A stretch of DNA of 45,206 nucleotides from an uncultured Alphaproteobacteria bacterium. GTDB lineage: Bacteria > Pseudomonadota > Alphaproteobacteria > Methylaequorales > Methylaequoraceae. Positions 16,583 to 24,858 of the stretch are shown here, piece after piece. Location of the stretch: NCBI GenBank assembly GCA_902563505.1, contig CACEXK010000009.1, positions 1-45,206 of the forward strand, read 5' to 3'. A program made the position numbers and the translations under genes. Below the pieces are notes generated by a model that worked only from the letters and a program-made list of their open reading frames with translations, searched no databases and had not been told where the DNA came from. Position 1 is the first letter of the stretch. Every line of letters starts with the position of its first letter.

Positions 16583-17365
16583 ATGTTTAACATAATTAGA
16601 ACTGGTTTAGATGCCTCTAATCGAGACTTAGCAGTTATTTCAAACAATATTGCTAATGCTGGAACCAATGCTTTTAAAAGAAGTGAAGCAATGTTCGAAG
16701 ATATGTATCATTCTCATCATAGTCCTTCAACTGAAATTGCTAGAGGGTTTGGTGTTAAATCAACTAAACCAAGAACAAATTTTTCACAAGGATCTTTCCT
16801 CCAAACTAATGGAAGTCTAGATCTTGCAATTATGGGTGAAGGGTTTTTTGCATTAGGTAATCCCATAGGCAGAGGTCAGAATGAACAATCAATTTCATAC
16901 ACAAGAGATGGTTCATTTCAACTAGATAGGCAAGGCAATGTTGTAAATATGGATGGACTGCCACTTCTTGGAGAGGGGAAAACACCAATAAATATCCCAT
17001 TTGAGGAAGGTGAATCTTTGTTATCTGAAATTAGTATTAAAACAGATGGAAAAATCTTTGCTACATACGGTCTAAATAATATTAAAGAGATCGCCACAAT
17101 AAATTTAGCAGATTTTGTTAATGAACATGGACTACAAAATCTTGGTAATTCAAGATTTGAAGAAACTAAAGAGAGTGGAATACCAAATTTTGATGCGCCA
17201 AAAGAAGGAACTTTAGGAAAATTACAGGTGGGTTTCATTGAAACATCCAACACAGACATAACCGATGAAATTGTTACTATGCTTAGGACACAAAGAGCTT
17301 TTAATGGATGTTCTAAAATTTTACAATCTGAAATTGATATAACTAAAAAGCTATCCGCTAGATAA
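16583..17365 (+). CDS. flgG: FlgG-like flagellar rod/hook-basal-body protein
   Basis: A 260-residue protein of the FlgE/F/G family. The N-terminal rod motif IRTGLDASNRDLAVISNNIA with NAGTNAFKRSEAMFEDMY is followed by GFGVKSTKPR, FSQGSFLQTNGSLDLAIMGEG and YTRDGSF. Together with length this favours the distal rod protein FlgG. The C-terminal block ETSNTDITDEIVTMLRTQRAF is typical, but the last 18 residues (NGCSKILQSEI onward) differ from the usual ending. It stands alone, away from flgF, with its own sigma-54 promoter and no Shine-Dalgarno. A specialised paralogue remains possible. The 3' end overlaps the convergent orphan gene by 8 bases. Confidence 0.78.
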   Translation: MFNIIRTGLDASNRDLAVISNNIANAGTNAFKRSEAMFEDMYHSHHSPSTEIARGFGVKSTKPRTNFSQGSFLQTNGSLDLAIMGEGFFALGNPIGRGQNEQSISYTRDGSFQLDRQGNVVNMDGLPLLGEGKTPINIPFEEGESLLSEISIKTDGKIFATYGLNNIKEIATINLADFVNEHGLQNLGNSRFEETKESGIPNFDAPKEGTLGKLQVGFIETSNTDITDEIVTMLRTQRAFNGCSKILQSEIDITKKLSAR

Positions 17366-17774
17366 TAGGAATATTCCAGGAAACAGAATTAACAGTAATT
17401 TGTAAGTTATCTTTAACATATAAATACCCAGTCTCACTCACTAACAAACTATCTGATATTTCCAGAGAAACTTTTACTTTTTTATTATTATTTTTATTAA
17501 GTGCAAAAAAATCTAATAACTTTTTTAAATGAGAATTGGTATGAAAAATTTTCACTTCCATTAATGGTTTATCGGTATATACAAATAAACTATTAATAGA
17601 TTTTTTTGTTTTCTCCAAAACCTTTATTTTACATCTTCCTTTTGTAATATTTTCAAAACTACAATCAAGACTTATCTCTAAATTTTCTTTTAAGTTCAAA
17701 TCAATTGAATTAACCATAAGCACAACTTGATTAATTTTTTTCCATTCATTTTTTTTTTTATGTGCCAACTTCAT
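17358..17774 (-). CDS. Unrecognised protein at the end of the flhA-fliA operon
   Basis: A 138-residue reading frame that starts 17 bases inside the fliA 3' end. I do not recognise the family. The first 20 residues are basic; the rest alternates polar and hydrophobic residues in a beta-rich pattern, ending VSLEISDSLLVSETGYLYVK and then NLQITVNSVSWNIPII. No signal peptide or membrane segment is evident. An internal ATG at 17717 (MVNSIDLNLKENLEISLD) is an alternative start and may be the true one, because the first 19 codons look like read-through of a lysine-rich spacer. Its place as the last gene of the flagellar regulatory operon suggests a flagellar role. Confidence 0.55.
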   Translation of the reverse strand: MKLAHKKKNEWKKINQVVLMVNSIDLNLKENLEISLDCSFENITKGRCKIKVLEKTKKSINSLFVYTDKPLMEVKIFHTNSHLKKLLDFFALNKNNNKKVKVSLEISDSLLVSETGYLYVKDNLQITVNSVSWNIPII

Positions 17775-18459
17775 TTCTTAATTTCTCAATAATTGCTTTC
17801 TTGATTTGGGAGATTCTTCCTGTACTAATTTCTAATATTTCTGAAATTTCATATATGTTTAGTTCTTCAACATAATAAAGCTGTGCAACCATTGCCTCTC
17901 TTTGATTTAAAACTTTGAGGGCATCTTTAATTTGGTTCTTTAATTCCTTTTCTTGAAGTTCCATTTCTGGATCATTTTTTGAACTTGCATAAAGAATTGA
18001 GTATTCATCGTATGCTTGATCTAGACTTTGCATGTTATTAGCTTCGAATGCTTTCTCCCAATAATTGAATTCATCATAAGTGAGATTTAAATCTTTTACT
18101 AATTCATCCTTTGTGGGCTCTCTTCCTAAAATTTTCTGTAGTTCTAATTTTGATCTCTCAAAATCCTGTTTTTTTTTTATAGTTGTTCTACAAAGATTAG
18201 AATTCTTTCTTAGAAAATCAATTATCGAACCCCTAATTCTTAGTTGGGCATACTGCTGAAAATTTACACCATCTTTAGGCGAATATTTTCGCGCAGCAGA
18301 AACCAATCCTTCCATTCCTTGTTGAATTAAATCCTCAATCTCAACTACTCTCTGAACTCTTCCAAATATTTGCCAAGCAATTTTTTTTACTAAATCTAGA
18401 TTATTTTCTATTAATTCATTGATCGAGATTTTTGATTTTTTTGTATAATAGTTTGCCAT
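17758..18459 (-). CDS. fliA: Flagellar sigma factor FliA (sigma-28)
   Basis: A 233-residue sigma factor of the FliA/WhiG group. Region 2 reads NLDLVKKIAWQIFGRVQRVV then EIEDLIQQGMEGLVSAARKY, with FQQYAQLRIRGSIIDFLRK just after. Region 3 has LGREPTKDELVKDLNLTYDE. Region 4 includes LNQREAMVAQLYYVEELNIY and the DNA-binding helix EISTGRISQIKKAIIEKL. It directs late flagellar transcription and is normally held by FlgM, whose gene is at 25594. It lies 9 bases after flhG in the flhA-flhF-flhG-fliA order seen in polarly flagellated bacteria. Confidence 0.94.
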   Translation of the reverse strand: MANYYTKKSKISINELIENNLDLVKKIAWQIFGRVQRVVEIEDLIQQGMEGLVSAARKYSPKDGVNFQQYAQLRIRGSIIDFLRKNSNLCRTTIKKKQDFERSKLELQKILGREPTKDELVKDLNLTYDEFNYWEKAFEANNMQSLDQAYDEYSILYASSKNDPEMELQEKELKNQIKDALKVLNQREAMVAQLYYVEELNIYEISEILEISTGRISQIKKAIIEKLRNEVGT

Positions 18460-18468
18460 TATAATTTT

Positions 18469-19266
18469 TTAGGCTCTTTTTTTCACCTTAGATAAAAAAG
18501 TTAGTCCCCCCCATTCATTAACAGGTGTTTTATATATATTCTTCGCTATTCCAAGAAAGCTTTGAGAAATTTCTGATTTTGGTTCTTTGCTTAGGATAGG
18601 CGTCCTATTTATAATTGATTTCTTAATCTTTGAAGAACTTTTTATTGAACCTACATAATGTAAAGAAATATCTAAAAATTTTGTAGTAATTTCCTGAAAC
18701 TTTTTGAATAATTCTTTCCCTTGATTGTCATCTTCAACTTGATTAACAACTATACAATAGTTTTTAAAAGAGGATTTAGAATAAATTGCCTTCATCAAAG
18801 CATATGAATCTATAAAACTTGTAGGCTCTCCAACAATTACTATTACTATTCTATCACAAGCCATAGCAAACACCAGGGCATTATCCTCAGCCCCTGCGGC
18901 AATATCGACTACTAATTTTACATCTTTTTGTTTTTCTAGATGATTATCAATTTCATTTAGAATTGAGTATCTTTTTGTATTGTCCACATTTAAAAGATTA
19001 CTTTCTGCTGTTCCTCCAGAAATCAAATTCACGCCACTTTTACTTGGCATTACAACATCCTCGATTTTTTTTTCTCCTGAAATTACCTCAGCTATTGTTA
19101 AATCTGGATTAACGCCTAACAAGACATGAGAGTTAGCCATACCTAGATCCGTGTCGAGCAAAAAAATACTTGAAGCTATCTTTTTCAGAGCTATTGACAG
19201 ATTTACTGCAATGGTTGTTTTACCAACTCCACCTTTACCGCTTGTAATTGCAATTGAATCAGACAT
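18469..19266 (-). CDS. flhG: MinD-like ATPase FlhG (flagellar number control)
   Basis: A 265-residue ParA/MinD-type ATPase. The deviant Walker A motif SGKGGVGKTTIAVNLSIAL is at residues 8-26, with LLDTDLGMANSHVLLG as the A' region and VVDIAAGAEDNALVFAMACD as the Walker B region. FlhG limits flagellar number by acting on FlhF and, in gammaproteobacteria, on the sigma-54 activator. The protein begins only seven residues before the P-loop, and the frame upstream meets a TGA six codons earlier. The N-terminal DQAxxLR helix that activates the FlhF GTPase in characterised FlhG proteins is therefore absent. The start overlaps flhF by 8 bases. Confidence 0.92.
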   Translation of the reverse strand: MSDSIAITSGKGGVGKTTIAVNLSIALKKIASSIFLLDTDLGMANSHVLLGVNPDLTIAEVISGEKKIEDVVMPSKSGVNLISGGTAESNLLNVDNTKRYSILNEIDNHLEKQKDVKLVVDIAAGAEDNALVFAMACDRIVIVIVGEPTSFIDSYALMKAIYSKSSFKNYCIVVNQVEDDNQGKELFKKFQEITTKFLDISLHYVGSIKSSSKIKKSIINRTPILSKEPKSEISQSFLGIAKNIYKTPVNEWGGLTFLSKVKKRA

Positions 19267-20401
19267 TGTTAAAGTTTTCTTTCATATATTTTGTTAGCGA
19301 ATTCTCATTAGCTTCAATTACAGAATCAATTATTACTTTTGTTCCGGTAACCAAACCAATTCTTGCATTGTTTAATGCTAATGAAGAAAATTCTTCAGCT
19401 CCAACCCAACATTCATCTAATTTAGTAACTGCAACCATTGGTCTAATATCTGAAACTTTTTTACAAATTCCATTAATCATATCAGAATTTGAACCACTTT
19501 GTACTGTCAATATAGAACAAAATTCAAAAGACGGAAATGAATTTTTAATCTCTCGAATTTTTTGAATACTAAAATTTATGTCACCAGAAAAATCAAATAC
19601 ATTGATTTTTGAATCCTCAGGAGTCTGATCATTGAAATTAAAGGATTTATAATCACTTACACTAAACCCTAAAACTCTACTGTAAGATCTGAGAACATCT
19701 GAATGACCAGCACTACTATTTGATACATCCACAAAATTAATATTCTTTGTTTGTTTCCTATCTGACAAAAAAGATGCTATTTTTGCAGCAAGAGTAGATT
19801 TACCAGAACCTGAGTTTCCAAAAACAAATATGTTTTTTGAGTTTAACATTCTAGAAAAGTCATTTGATGTGAGTTTTTTTGCTAGTTCCCTAAAAAAAGA
19901 TATTCTCCCTTCTTCTAGCGATCTGCCTATGTAAGAATAGTTCAGTTTGTTAATAATCTCAGGAGAGAATTTTTCTTGTCTCAATTTCACAGGTGTAAAA
20001 TATGAAAGTTGGTCTGAAATTCCAGACTGATCGGTAATTATTACATTATTGATATCTTTTCTAATTAACTCAAGATTTTGATTTATTTCATCAAACATTT
20101 TTTTATGTTTTTCATCCTGAGACTTTAAATTTTTAATACTATCATTTTTAATGTAAGAAATATTATCTTCTTTTTTTGAATTCTTTTCATCAAATTCTTT
20201 AAAGAAAACTTTAGAAAAATTCTTTTTTTCACTTATTTTTCTTTTATGACTTTCAATAACTTCATCATTATCAGAAGCTTCAACTTCAACAACTCCATTA
20301 TTTTTTTTTGTGGATAAAATTATCGCTTTATCTCCAAATTCTTCATTTACTAAATTTATGGCTGACTTTACATCTTTAGCCTTAAACATTTGCGTTTTCA
20401 T
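19259..20401 (-). CDS. flhF: Signal-recognition-type GTPase FlhF (flagellar placement)
   Basis: About 380 residues. The N-terminal B domain starts MKTQMFKAKDVKSAINLVNE, as in family members, followed by FGDKAIILSTKKNNGVVEV. A charged linker leads to the N-G core, with the P-loop FGNSGSGKSTLAAKIASFL near residue 190, INVFDFSGD as the G3 region and VAVTKLDECW as G4. FlhF sets the polar site of flagellar assembly. The ATG at 20401 has AGGAG seven bases upstream and lies 20 bases inside flhA, so the two are coupled; a longer frame upstream lacks support. Confidence 0.9.
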   Translation of the reverse strand: MKTQMFKAKDVKSAINLVNEEFGDKAIILSTKKNNGVVEVEASDNDEVIESHKRKISEKKNFSKVFFKEFDEKNSKKEDNISYIKNDSIKNLKSQDEKHKKMFDEINQNLELIRKDINNVIITDQSGISDQLSYFTPVKLRQEKFSPEIINKLNYSYIGRSLEEGRISFFRELAKKLTSNDFSRMLNSKNIFVFGNSGSGKSTLAAKIASFLSDRKQTKNINFVDVSNSSAGHSDVLRSYSRVLGFSVSDYKSFNFNDQTPEDSKINVFDFSGDINFSIQKIREIKNSFPSFEFCSILTVQSGSNSDMINGICKKVSDIRPMVAVTKLDECWVGAEEFSSLALNNARIGLVTGTKVIIDSVIEANENSLTKYMKENFNNV

Positions 20402-22520
20402 TGTTTTTCTCCTTTTCTTGTGTTGACATTTTTTCTCCCACAGTAGCAACAACCTTGACTCGTTTGTTTTCAGGTAACTCTGTAAAAGAAAGAACTACTA
20501 TGTCTTCTATGTGCTGACGGAGCAGTATAGAAAGATCTTTTCTTATTATTGGTGAGGTAACAATTACCAAGGATTTATCTTCCGAAGAGGATTTGTCACC
20601 TATTTCAATTATTGATTTAATCATTTCCTTGGCTAATCCTGGATCAATTAACAAACCCTCAGAACTACTTTTTTTAGACATTGCTATCAACATCTGCTCA
20701 AACTCTGGGTTAAAAGTAACAATGCCTAATGGTTCGTTTACATTTGAAATTTTTTGAATAAGTAATGAAGAAATTGCAGGCCTAACTGCCTCTGAAAGTT
20801 CATCAGGACTTAATTTTTTGTCTGATAAATTTGACAAAGCTTCTAAAATCTTTTTTAAATCATTAATTGGAACTCTCTCAACTAATAAATTTCTTAAAAT
20901 AATAGTTAAATGATGTAATGGTATAAGTTTTGGAGCAACTGATTGTACTAATTGGGGATTTATTTTTGACAAATTATCCAGTAAAGATTGAACATCATCT
21001 TGACTTAATAAATCTCCAGCATATTTCAGAAGTATTTGATTCAAGTGCGTTCCAATTACAGCCTCCGGTTCCACTACCATATAATGATTTGACTCAGCCT
21101 TAGCGACCATATGCTTTTCTATCCAATATGCATCCAGTCCAAATGATGGATCCTTTACCTGTATACCTTGAATTTTAAGTTGTGTCTCATCACCAGGCAT
21201 AGCTAATTTTCTATCAGCGTAGATTTTATCTTCTGCCACTATAGTGTGTCCTATTTTGATTTGATATGCGTTTGCATCTAATGATAAATCATCTCTTACT
21301 CTCACATTAGGTATTATAAACCCTAAATCTTTTGAAACCTGTTTCCTAATTCCTGTAATTTTTGATATCAGAGGTCCTGCTGATTTTTTTTCATTAGAAT
21401 CTACCATAGAAATCAAACCATATCCCAAATCAAGAGATATGGAGGCATTGTCGGAGACTTCATCTATATCAATCTTTCCCGGATTTTCTTCTTCTTCATC
21501 ATCTTTCATTTTTTCATTACTTTTTTCATCTCCTTGATTTTTTGATGTATACCAAGCAACAATTCCTGAAAAAACTGCTCCACAAAGAAAAAGAGTGTTT
21601 GGCATTCCAGGAACTATACCAAATAAGAGAAGAACAGCTGAGACTGGTACCCAAGCTTTTGATAAGCCCATTTGAGTTGAAATTTGGCCCGCTAAATCAT
21701 CATTATCTGAAGAAATTCTAGTAACAATTGTTGCAGTGGCCATTGCTAATAATAATGAGGGTATTTGTGCTACCAATCCATCACCAACAGTTAAAATTAT
21801 ATAAGTTTCAGCAGATTCGCCTAATGTAAGATCATGATTTACTGATCCTATAATCAATCCACCGATTATATTGATTACAAGAATTAAAATACCGGCAATT
21901 GCATCACCCTTTACAAACTTTGCTGCACCATCCATTGATCCATAAAATTCACCCTCTTTTGCAATCTCTTTTCTTCTTTCTTTAGCCTCATCAGCAGTTA
22001 AAATGCCAGCATTCAAGTCAGCATCAATTGCCATTTGTTTGCCAGGCATAGCATCTAATGTGAAACGAGCAGCTACTTCAGACACTCTACCTGCTCCTTT
22101 AGTGATAACAATTAAATTTATAATAACAAGGATTGCAAAGACAAATAGTCCTACTGCATAACTCCCCGACATAACAAATGCCCCAAAAGCTTCAATTATA
22201 TTTCCAGCTGCATCAGTTCCTTGATGACCGTTCTTAAGAATTACTCTGGTTGAAGCAACATTTAAACCCAATCTTAATACAGTGGCAAAAAGTAAAACTG
22301 TAGGAAAGCTTGAAAAATCAAGAGGTCTAAAAGTTTGAAGAGCTACCATCAAAACTAGTAGTGATATTAGAAGGTTTGAGGTAAATAAAATATCCAGCAT
22401 CCAGGAACTAAGAGGGATGACCATCATAGCTATTAGAACCATTATTCCAATCGGAATACTGAATGTTCTTACAAAGTCAAAAAAATTTTGCTTTTGGAAT
22501 GTTTTAAGTACTAAATCCAT
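20382..22520 (-). CDS. flhA: Flagellar type III export gate protein FlhA
   Basis: A 712-residue inner-membrane protein of the flagellar export apparatus. About eight hydrophobic helices fill the first 330 residues. The conserved FHIPEP-like region is represented by SSFPTVLLFATVLRLGLNVA and STRVIL, with the loop DAMPGKQMAIDADLNAG and the DEAKERRKEI helix. The C-terminal cytoplasmic domain, the docking platform for chaperone-substrate pairs, runs from about residue 360 and includes AYWIEKHMVAKAE and VVEPEAVIGTHLNQILLKYA. It heads the flhA-flhF-flhG-fliA operon. AGGGAG precedes the ATG, and a sigma-54 promoter lies about 90 bases upstream. Confidence 0.96.
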   Translation of the reverse strand: MDLVLKTFQKQNFFDFVRTFSIPIGIMVLIAMMVIPLSSWMLDILFTSNLLISLLVLMVALQTFRPLDFSSFPTVLLFATVLRLGLNVASTRVILKNGHQGTDAAGNIIEAFGAFVMSGSYAVGLFVFAILVIINLIVITKGAGRVSEVAARFTLDAMPGKQMAIDADLNAGILTADEAKERRKEIAKEGEFYGSMDGAAKFVKGDAIAGILILVINIIGGLIIGSVNHDLTLGESAETYIILTVGDGLVAQIPSLLLAMATATIVTRISSDNDDLAGQISTQMGLSKAWVPVSAVLLLFGIVPGMPNTLFLCGAVFSGIVAWYTSKNQGDEKSNEKMKDDEEEENPGKIDIDEVSDNASISLDLGYGLISMVDSNEKKSAGPLISKITGIRKQVSKDLGFIIPNVRVRDDLSLDANAYQIKIGHTIVAEDKIYADRKLAMPGDETQLKIQGIQVKDPSFGLDAYWIEKHMVAKAESNHYMVVEPEAVIGTHLNQILLKYAGDLLSQDDVQSLLDNLSKINPQLVQSVAPKLIPLHHLTIILRNLLVERVPINDLKKILEALSNLSDKKLSPDELSEAVRPAISSLLIQKISNVNEPLGIVTFNPEFEQMLIAMSKKSSSEGLLIDPGLAKEMIKSIIEIGDKSSSEDKSLVIVTSPIIRKDLSILLRQHIEDIVVLSFTELPENKRVKVVATVGEKMSTQEKEKNNENANV

Positions 22521-22607
22521 TATAACTCCCTAAATAGTCAAATTCTTGACTTCTAAAAACACTTGAAACCCTGGATTTCAAAAAAAATTTTTTCATACTA
22601 AGGAAGA

Positions 22608-22623
22608 TGCAAGGGTTATGCCA
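22608..22623 (-). promoter_or_regulatory. Sigma-54 promoter for the flhA operon
   Basis: On the minus strand the sequence reads TGGCATAACCCTTGCA, a full match to TGGCAYR-N4-TTGCW with 10 bases between GG and GC. The predicted transcription start is about 22597, giving a 77-base leader before the flhA ATG. It stands back-to-back with the flgP promoter. Confidence 0.85.
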
Positions 22624-22630
22624 TATCGTC

Positions 22631-22645
22631 CTTAAAATGTTTAAG
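22631..22645. promoter_or_regulatory. Perfect inverted repeat between divergent sigma-54 promoters
   Basis: CTTAAA-ATG-TTTAAG is a perfect 6-base inverted repeat around a 3-base centre. It sits between the flhA and flgP sigma-54 promoters, where an enhancer-binding activator or a repressor site would be expected. Its role is inferred from position only. Confidence 0.35.
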
Positions 22646-22659
22646 CCAATGGAAAGGAA

Positions 22660-22675
22660 TGGCATAAATTATGCA
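22660..22675 (+). promoter_or_regulatory. Sigma-54 promoter for the flgP-flgT operon
   Basis: TGGCATAAATTATGCA has the -24 GG and -12 GC exactly 10 bases apart and one mismatch in the TTGC box (ATGC). Transcription would start near 22686, leaving a 37-base leader that contains AGGA before the flgP ATG. Confidence 0.7.
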
Positions 22676-22722
22676 GAGAATTATCAAAAATTTTAATTAA
22701 TTATTTATACAGGAAAAAGACT

Positions 22723-23220
22723 ATGAAAAAAACATTACTAGCAATGATACTTTTACTTACACAATCATGTGCAAGTAATTTTATGGAAAACTTCAAGCAA
22801 AACACACTTGCTGAATCATCCGAAGATTACTCAGCCCCAACTAACCAACTAAATAAAACAAGAGAATTACTTGATGGAGCTTCAATAACATTCCCTACAC
22901 TAACAGCTACTGGTTATGCGGTTGTCTCGATTCAACCAGGACAAAGTACTGAACAAAAAAGATTAATGGCTATTAGAGCTGCAAGAATGTCAGCTATGAG
23001 AGAATTAGCTGAGCAAATCCATGGTCTTAAGGTTGATAGTAATACTACTGTCATTGACCTAATGGTTCAAAATGACACTTTTAGGGGTATTGTCTCTGGC
23101 GTTATTCGAGGTGCTAGGACTGTAAGAATCAATCCAACTGGTTCAGATACTTATGAAACGGTTCTTGAAATTGATCAGGATATGGTTGCCTACCTTTTTA
23201 GGCAAGCTCAAACACTTTAA
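22723..23220 (+). CDS. flgP: FlgP-like lipoprotein (LPP20 family), flagellar H-ring
   Basis: A 165-residue probable lipoprotein. A short signal MKKTLLAMILLLTQSCASN ends at a lipobox-like TQSC. The mature part carries the LPP20/FlgP pattern: TATGYAVVSIQPGQ, KRLMAIRAARMSAMRELAEQ, IHGLKVDSNTTVIDLMVQND, then FRGIVSGVIRGARTVRINPT. In Vibrio, FlgP with FlgO and FlgT forms the outer H-ring disc around the basal body. No flgO is seen beside it. It is first in an operon that continues to flgT, a LysM protein, flgA and probably on to the DUF2802 gene, and is read from a sigma-54 promoter. Confidence 0.82.
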   Translation: MKKTLLAMILLLTQSCASNFMENFKQNTLAESSEDYSAPTNQLNKTRELLDGASITFPTLTATGYAVVSIQPGQSTEQKRLMAIRAARMSAMRELAEQIHGLKVDSNTTVIDLMVQNDTFRGIVSGVIRGARTVRINPTGSDTYETVLEIDQDMVAYLFRQAQTL

Positions 23221-23234
23221 ATTTGGGATGAAAG

Positions 23235-24413
23235 TTGAAAAGAATAGTTTATAATAAAGTTGATATTTTAATAAAAGAACTCGTAGTCTTTTTCATTACG
23301 TTATTGTTCTTATTATTCGGATCAACATATATTGTTGCTCAAGATTTTTTACATAAAACAGTTATATCGGAAGGTAGAGCTGTAATTATTGATGGTAATG
23401 AAGACTTAGCAAAAAAAAGAGCACTCGATGACGCATTGTATTTAGCAAGTCTTCAAGCCGGTGCAAAAATTGATGGTTATTCTAATATTGATCAAAATAC
23501 TTCACTAAATGAAAATCTGCTTGTGAGACCATCGTCTTCAATTAAAGACTTTGTAATATTAGACCAAAAAAAAGTTGACACTCATTTTGTAGTAAAAATT
23601 AAGGCTTTTTTAGTAAGTATTGATGATATGATTAATTGTTCCAAAAGAGAAAGCATTAACTTGGGGTATTACAGACCACATTTCATGGTATCGAGCAGAC
23701 TTCCTGCATATAGTCAAAAATTACCCTTCATAATTTCTCGTAAAATTTTTCAAAATCTTCAAAGTTTTGACGATATTAATTTAAAAGATTTAACTTCTAT
23801 TGAGTTTGATCCTGCAAAGATATCTGCAAAGCCCGTAAGTCTTGATTACGAAGCATTGGTTGAAGGGAAAACTGGAAAGCTAAGAAATGGTGAGTTTGGA
23901 ATCCACCCTTTAATTAAAATTAGTTCTGGTAATGGAAGACTGACAAGATTTTCTAAAGAATTAGTCGTTGATTTAAATTTAAATATTTATGATGGGTCTA
24001 ATTATGAAATAATTGATTCAATGGATTATAGTTTCTCAATATTTTTGGGCAATGAAACCGGATACAAAAATATTGATGCTTTTTATAATGTCCCATATGA
24101 CAAGATTACAAACTTTATTGAGAGAAGTTTATCAAAAATCCAATTCAGAGTAATGGATCAACTTAGATGTTATCCCTTAGAAGCAAAAATAAATTTAATT
24201 AATGGACAACTTACCGTTCCTCTTGGATCTGATCAGGGACTAAAGAATGGAAAGGTTGGCTTTATCTCAAATAATAATCCTGATCATTCAATGAATGATT
24301 GGGTTGTAGTAACTGTAAGAAATACTGAAAAAAATTCTTCAGTTCTTGAAATTTTAAACCCATTAAATAAAAAATCAGATATAAATGGTAAGATTATTAG
24401 ATTTATGAATTAG
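23235..24413 (+). CDS. flgT: FlgT-like flagellar H-ring protein
   Basis: A 392-residue exported protein. After an N-terminal hydrophobic segment (FFITLLFLLFGSTYIVAQ) comes a FlgT-N-like domain, with ISEGRAVIIDGNEDLAKKRA followed by LDDALYLASLQAGAKIDGYS and, later, a VKIKAFLVSIDD strand. The C-terminal 70 residues (INGQLTVPLGSDQGLKNGKVG and VVVTVRNTEKNSSVLEI) resemble the small FlgT C-terminal fold. FlgT builds the H-ring and helps anchor the stator-associated T-ring in sodium-driven Vibrio motors. The start is TTG at 23235 after a weak GGGATGAAAG; no in-frame ATG exists before the signal. It follows flgP by 14 bases. Confidence 0.75.
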   Translation: MKRIVYNKVDILIKELVVFFITLLFLLFGSTYIVAQDFLHKTVISEGRAVIIDGNEDLAKKRALDDALYLASLQAGAKIDGYSNIDQNTSLNENLLVRPSSSIKDFVILDQKKVDTHFVVKIKAFLVSIDDMINCSKRESINLGYYRPHFMVSSRLPAYSQKLPFIISRKIFQNLQSFDDINLKDLTSIEFDPAKISAKPVSLDYEALVEGKTGKLRNGEFGIHPLIKISSGNGRLTRFSKELVVDLNLNIYDGSNYEIIDSMDYSFSIFLGNETGYKNIDAFYNVPYDKITNFIERSLSKIQFRVMDQLRCYPLEAKINLINGQLTVPLGSDQGLKNGKVGFISNNNPDHSMNDWVVVTVRNTEKNSSVLEILNPLNKKSDINGKIIRFMN

Positions 24414-24420
24414 GTGCAAA

Positions 24421-24852
24421 ATGAAAAAAATTATTCTACTAGGTTTCTTATTTTTTCTTAACTATAAACTTGTTCAGTCAACAGAACCATTTGTCGTTCT
24501 TGAATATAGAGGAGATATGGTTAATGAGTCAGGAAAAAAAATAAATAAAAACAATAAGTTTATTAGGAATCAAAACTACTCTGCTACTCACAAAGTGAAA
24601 CCAGGTGAATCCTTAAGTGGAATTTTAAGTAAATATTATGGTAATACCGGGTTAAATATGAGAATAGTTGAAATTTCTTTAATTGAGATGAACAAGCATG
24701 CTTTTGTTAGACAAAACCCAAATTATCTATTTGCTGGAAAAAAAATCAAAATTCCTTCAATTAATGAAATAATGAATTTAGTCAAAAAGAAGCCAAACAG
24801 TTCTGGTAATAACAATAATAGAAATAACCATATATATTTCTACGGAAATTAG
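24421..24852 (+). CDS. Exported LysM-domain protein
   Basis: A 143-residue protein with a signal peptide (MKKIILLGFLFFLNYKLVQS) and one LysM domain at about residues 57-113: HKVKPGESLSGILSKYYGN, VEISLIEMNKHAFV, then NPNYLFAGKKIKIPS. LysM domains bind peptidoglycan, so this protein may tie the H-ring or P-ring to the cell wall. The tail is asparagine-rich (SGNNNNRNNHIYFYGN). The AGGTG before its ATG lies over the flgT stop. It sits between flgT and flgA in the same operon; similar FimV-like LysM proteins help polar organisation elsewhere, but length and architecture differ. Confidence 0.78.
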   Translation: MKKIILLGFLFFLNYKLVQSTEPFVVLEYRGDMVNESGKKINKNNKFIRNQNYSATHKVKPGESLSGILSKYYGNTGLNMRIVEISLIEMNKHAFVRQNPNYLFAGKKIKIPSINEIMNLVKKKPNSSGNNNNRNNHIYFYGN

Positions 24853-24858
24853 GTTGTA

